From DASSSY01 sp035708205 (lineage in GTDB: Bacteria; Bacteroidota; Bacteroidia; Chitinophagales; Chitinophagaceae), in assembly GCA_035708205.1 (NCBI GenBank), contig DASSSY010000006.1, positions 186,001-250,000 of the forward strand: DNA of 64,000 nt, in the 5' to 3' direction. The notes beneath the pieces are model-generated. The model saw nothing but the letters and a program-made list of their open reading frames with translations, ran no database searches and had not been told where the DNA came from. The translations under genes were made by a program, and so were the position numbers. The first letter of the stretch is position 1. The number at the start of each line of letters is the position of its first letter. Of the stretch, positions 63,124 to 64,000 are shown in pieces.

Positions 63124-64000
63124 ATGAAAAGAACATTATTAGGTTTAAGTTTGTTAAGTCTTGGAACTGCGCTATTGTTTCCATCCTGTTCTTCTAAAAC
63201 CCAGGGGGTTTCGGACAAAACAGGCTGGAATTACAATGATCCGCGTTTAGGTGGGTTTACGGCGGCAGATTACAAAGGACAACAAACCGGTCCCGGTCTG
63301 GTGCCCGTTGAAGGAGGAAGCTTCACAATGGGAAATACGGAAGAAGATCTGACGTATATGCACAATGCGCCACTTCGTAATGTCACCGTTTCTTCTTTTT
63401 ATATGGATGAAACTGAAGTTGCCAATATTCATTATCGTGAATATACTTATTGGATGAAGCGTTCTTACGGTGCCGATTATCCGGAGATCGCCCAAAAGGC
63501 AATGCCCGATGAGACTGTATGGCGTGAGGCATTATCCTATAATGATCCTAAAGTGAATTATTATTTCACGGCTGCCGCCTATAACTTTTATCCGGTTGTC
63601 GGTGTTAACTGGTATCAGGCTAACGCTTATTGTAAATGGCGCACCGACAGGGTGAATGAAATGATCCTGATTAAAAACGGAATGTTGAAAAAGAATCCCA
63701 ACCAGGTGAATGAAGATGTCTTTACGACCAATGCCTATGTCAGTGATCAATATTTAGGTTTGGAGGGTAAGAATAAGATGAAGGATATGGATCCTAATGG
63801 TGCCAAAACCCGTAATACGACTTATGCTGACGGTTATTTGTTACCCAACTATCGACTGCCGACAGAAGCTGAATGGGAATATGCTGCCCTGGCCTTGGTA
63901 ACAAATAATCCCGAACCGGCAACCAAACGCCGTCGTGGTGAGGAAGCGGTTACCGATCGTAAGGTTTATCCCTGGGGCGATGTGCGCAGCACCCGTTATC
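63124..64000 (+). CDS. gldJ: GldJ/GldK-type gliding motility and T9SS lipoprotein, 3' end missing
   Basis: The frame runs off the right edge after 292 codons. The N-terminus is a lipoprotein signal peptide (LLGLSLLSLGTALLFPSC, Cys22). The rest is an FGE-sulfatase (formylglycine-generating enzyme-like) domain, as in the gliding/T9SS lipoproteins: VPVEGGSFTMGNTEED, SFYMDETEVANIHYREY, VVGVNWYQANAYCKWRTDRVNE and YRLPTEAEWEYAA. The TGWNYNDPRLGGF stretch just after the lipid anchor fits GldJ better than GldK, though the two are homologous and the end is missing. It supports secretion of the T9SS substrates seen elsewhere in the window. Confidence 0.8.
   Translation, partial: MKRTLLGLSLLSLGTALLFPSCSSKTQGVSDKTGWNYNDPRLGGFTAADYKGQQTGPGLVPVEGGSFTMGNTEEDLTYMHNAPLRNVTVSSFYMDETEVANIHYREYTYWMKRSYGADYPEIAQKAMPDETVWREALSYNDPKVNYYFTAAAYNFYPVVGVNWYQANAYCKWRTDRVNEMILIKNGMLKKNPNQVNEDVFTTNAYVSDQYLGLEGKNKMKDMDPNGAKTRNTTYADGYLLPNYRLPTEAEWEYAALALVTNNPEPATKRRRGEEAVTDRKVYPWGDVRSTRY

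Overview
The window looks like the chromosome of a member of the Bacteroidota, most likely family Chitinophagaceae. Reasons seen in the sequence: secreted proteins with type IX secretion (T9SS) C-terminal sorting domains, a GldJ-type gliding/T9SS lipoprotein at the right edge, Bacteroidota-restricted families (DUF5687, DUF5606, DUF4465, DUF6600), and a tmRNA tag ending in YAMAA. Many genes are preceded by the Bacteroidota -7 element TAnnTTTG, some with a TTG-type -33 element. The genus assignment is not attempted.

Layout. 0-11.3 kb: the end of a PhnB-type VOC protein, an alpha/beta hydrolase, a DUF349 coiled-coil protein, argS, and a large AddB/AddA-like nuclease-helicase pair. 11.4-24.7 kb: acyl-CoA dehydrogenase, a run of three hairpins, an ABC ATPase with its DUF5687 membrane partner, a small lipoprotein, a frameshifted lipoprotein, kynurenine 3-monooxygenase, a beta-barrel protein, three flavin/NAD(P)H oxidoreductases, tadA, an IscA-type carrier and a cysteine desulfurase. 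24.8-27.5 kb: a tight operon mce-hpt-rsmA-hydroxyacid dehydrogenase. 27.8-33.2 kb: a split transketolase N-subunit, a DUF5606 protein, a T9SS-secreted SGNH/PKD protein, dnaB and dtd.

33.2-36.0 kb is an eroded island. It holds a response regulator with two frameshifts, a histidine kinase reduced to its ATPase domain, an outer-membrane beta-barrel protein reduced to its C-terminus and joined back-to-back to the kinase at about 34,255, and a DUF4465/T9SS protein with two frameshifts. An intact kinase/regulator pair of the same type lies at 45.4-47.5 kb.

36.1-45.3 kb: a leftward operon (small membrane protein-pdxH-pyrR-pyrB-DegT aminotransferase) below tRNA-Lys(CTT), then an HdrD-like Fe-S membrane protein, DinB-fold protein, peroxiredoxin and aconitase. 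45.4-51.1 kb: two-component system, tmRNA (ssrA) and an M16 protease. 51.4-64 kb: a beta-barrel protein, aspartate kinase, nadC-lipid kinase-rimM operon, hemW, trpS, a zinc-ribbon microprotein, a MoxR ATPase, pepT, a DUF6600 protein and the start of a GldJ-like gene.

Most of the window is ordinary housekeeping DNA. The parts that deserve a second look are the eroded island with its deletion junction, the frameshifted lipoprotein at 16 kb, the phased repeat cluster upstream of dnaB, and the hairpin run at 12.6 kb. I found no clear candidate for a new multigene system, and no CRISPR array, prophage or complete insertion sequence.
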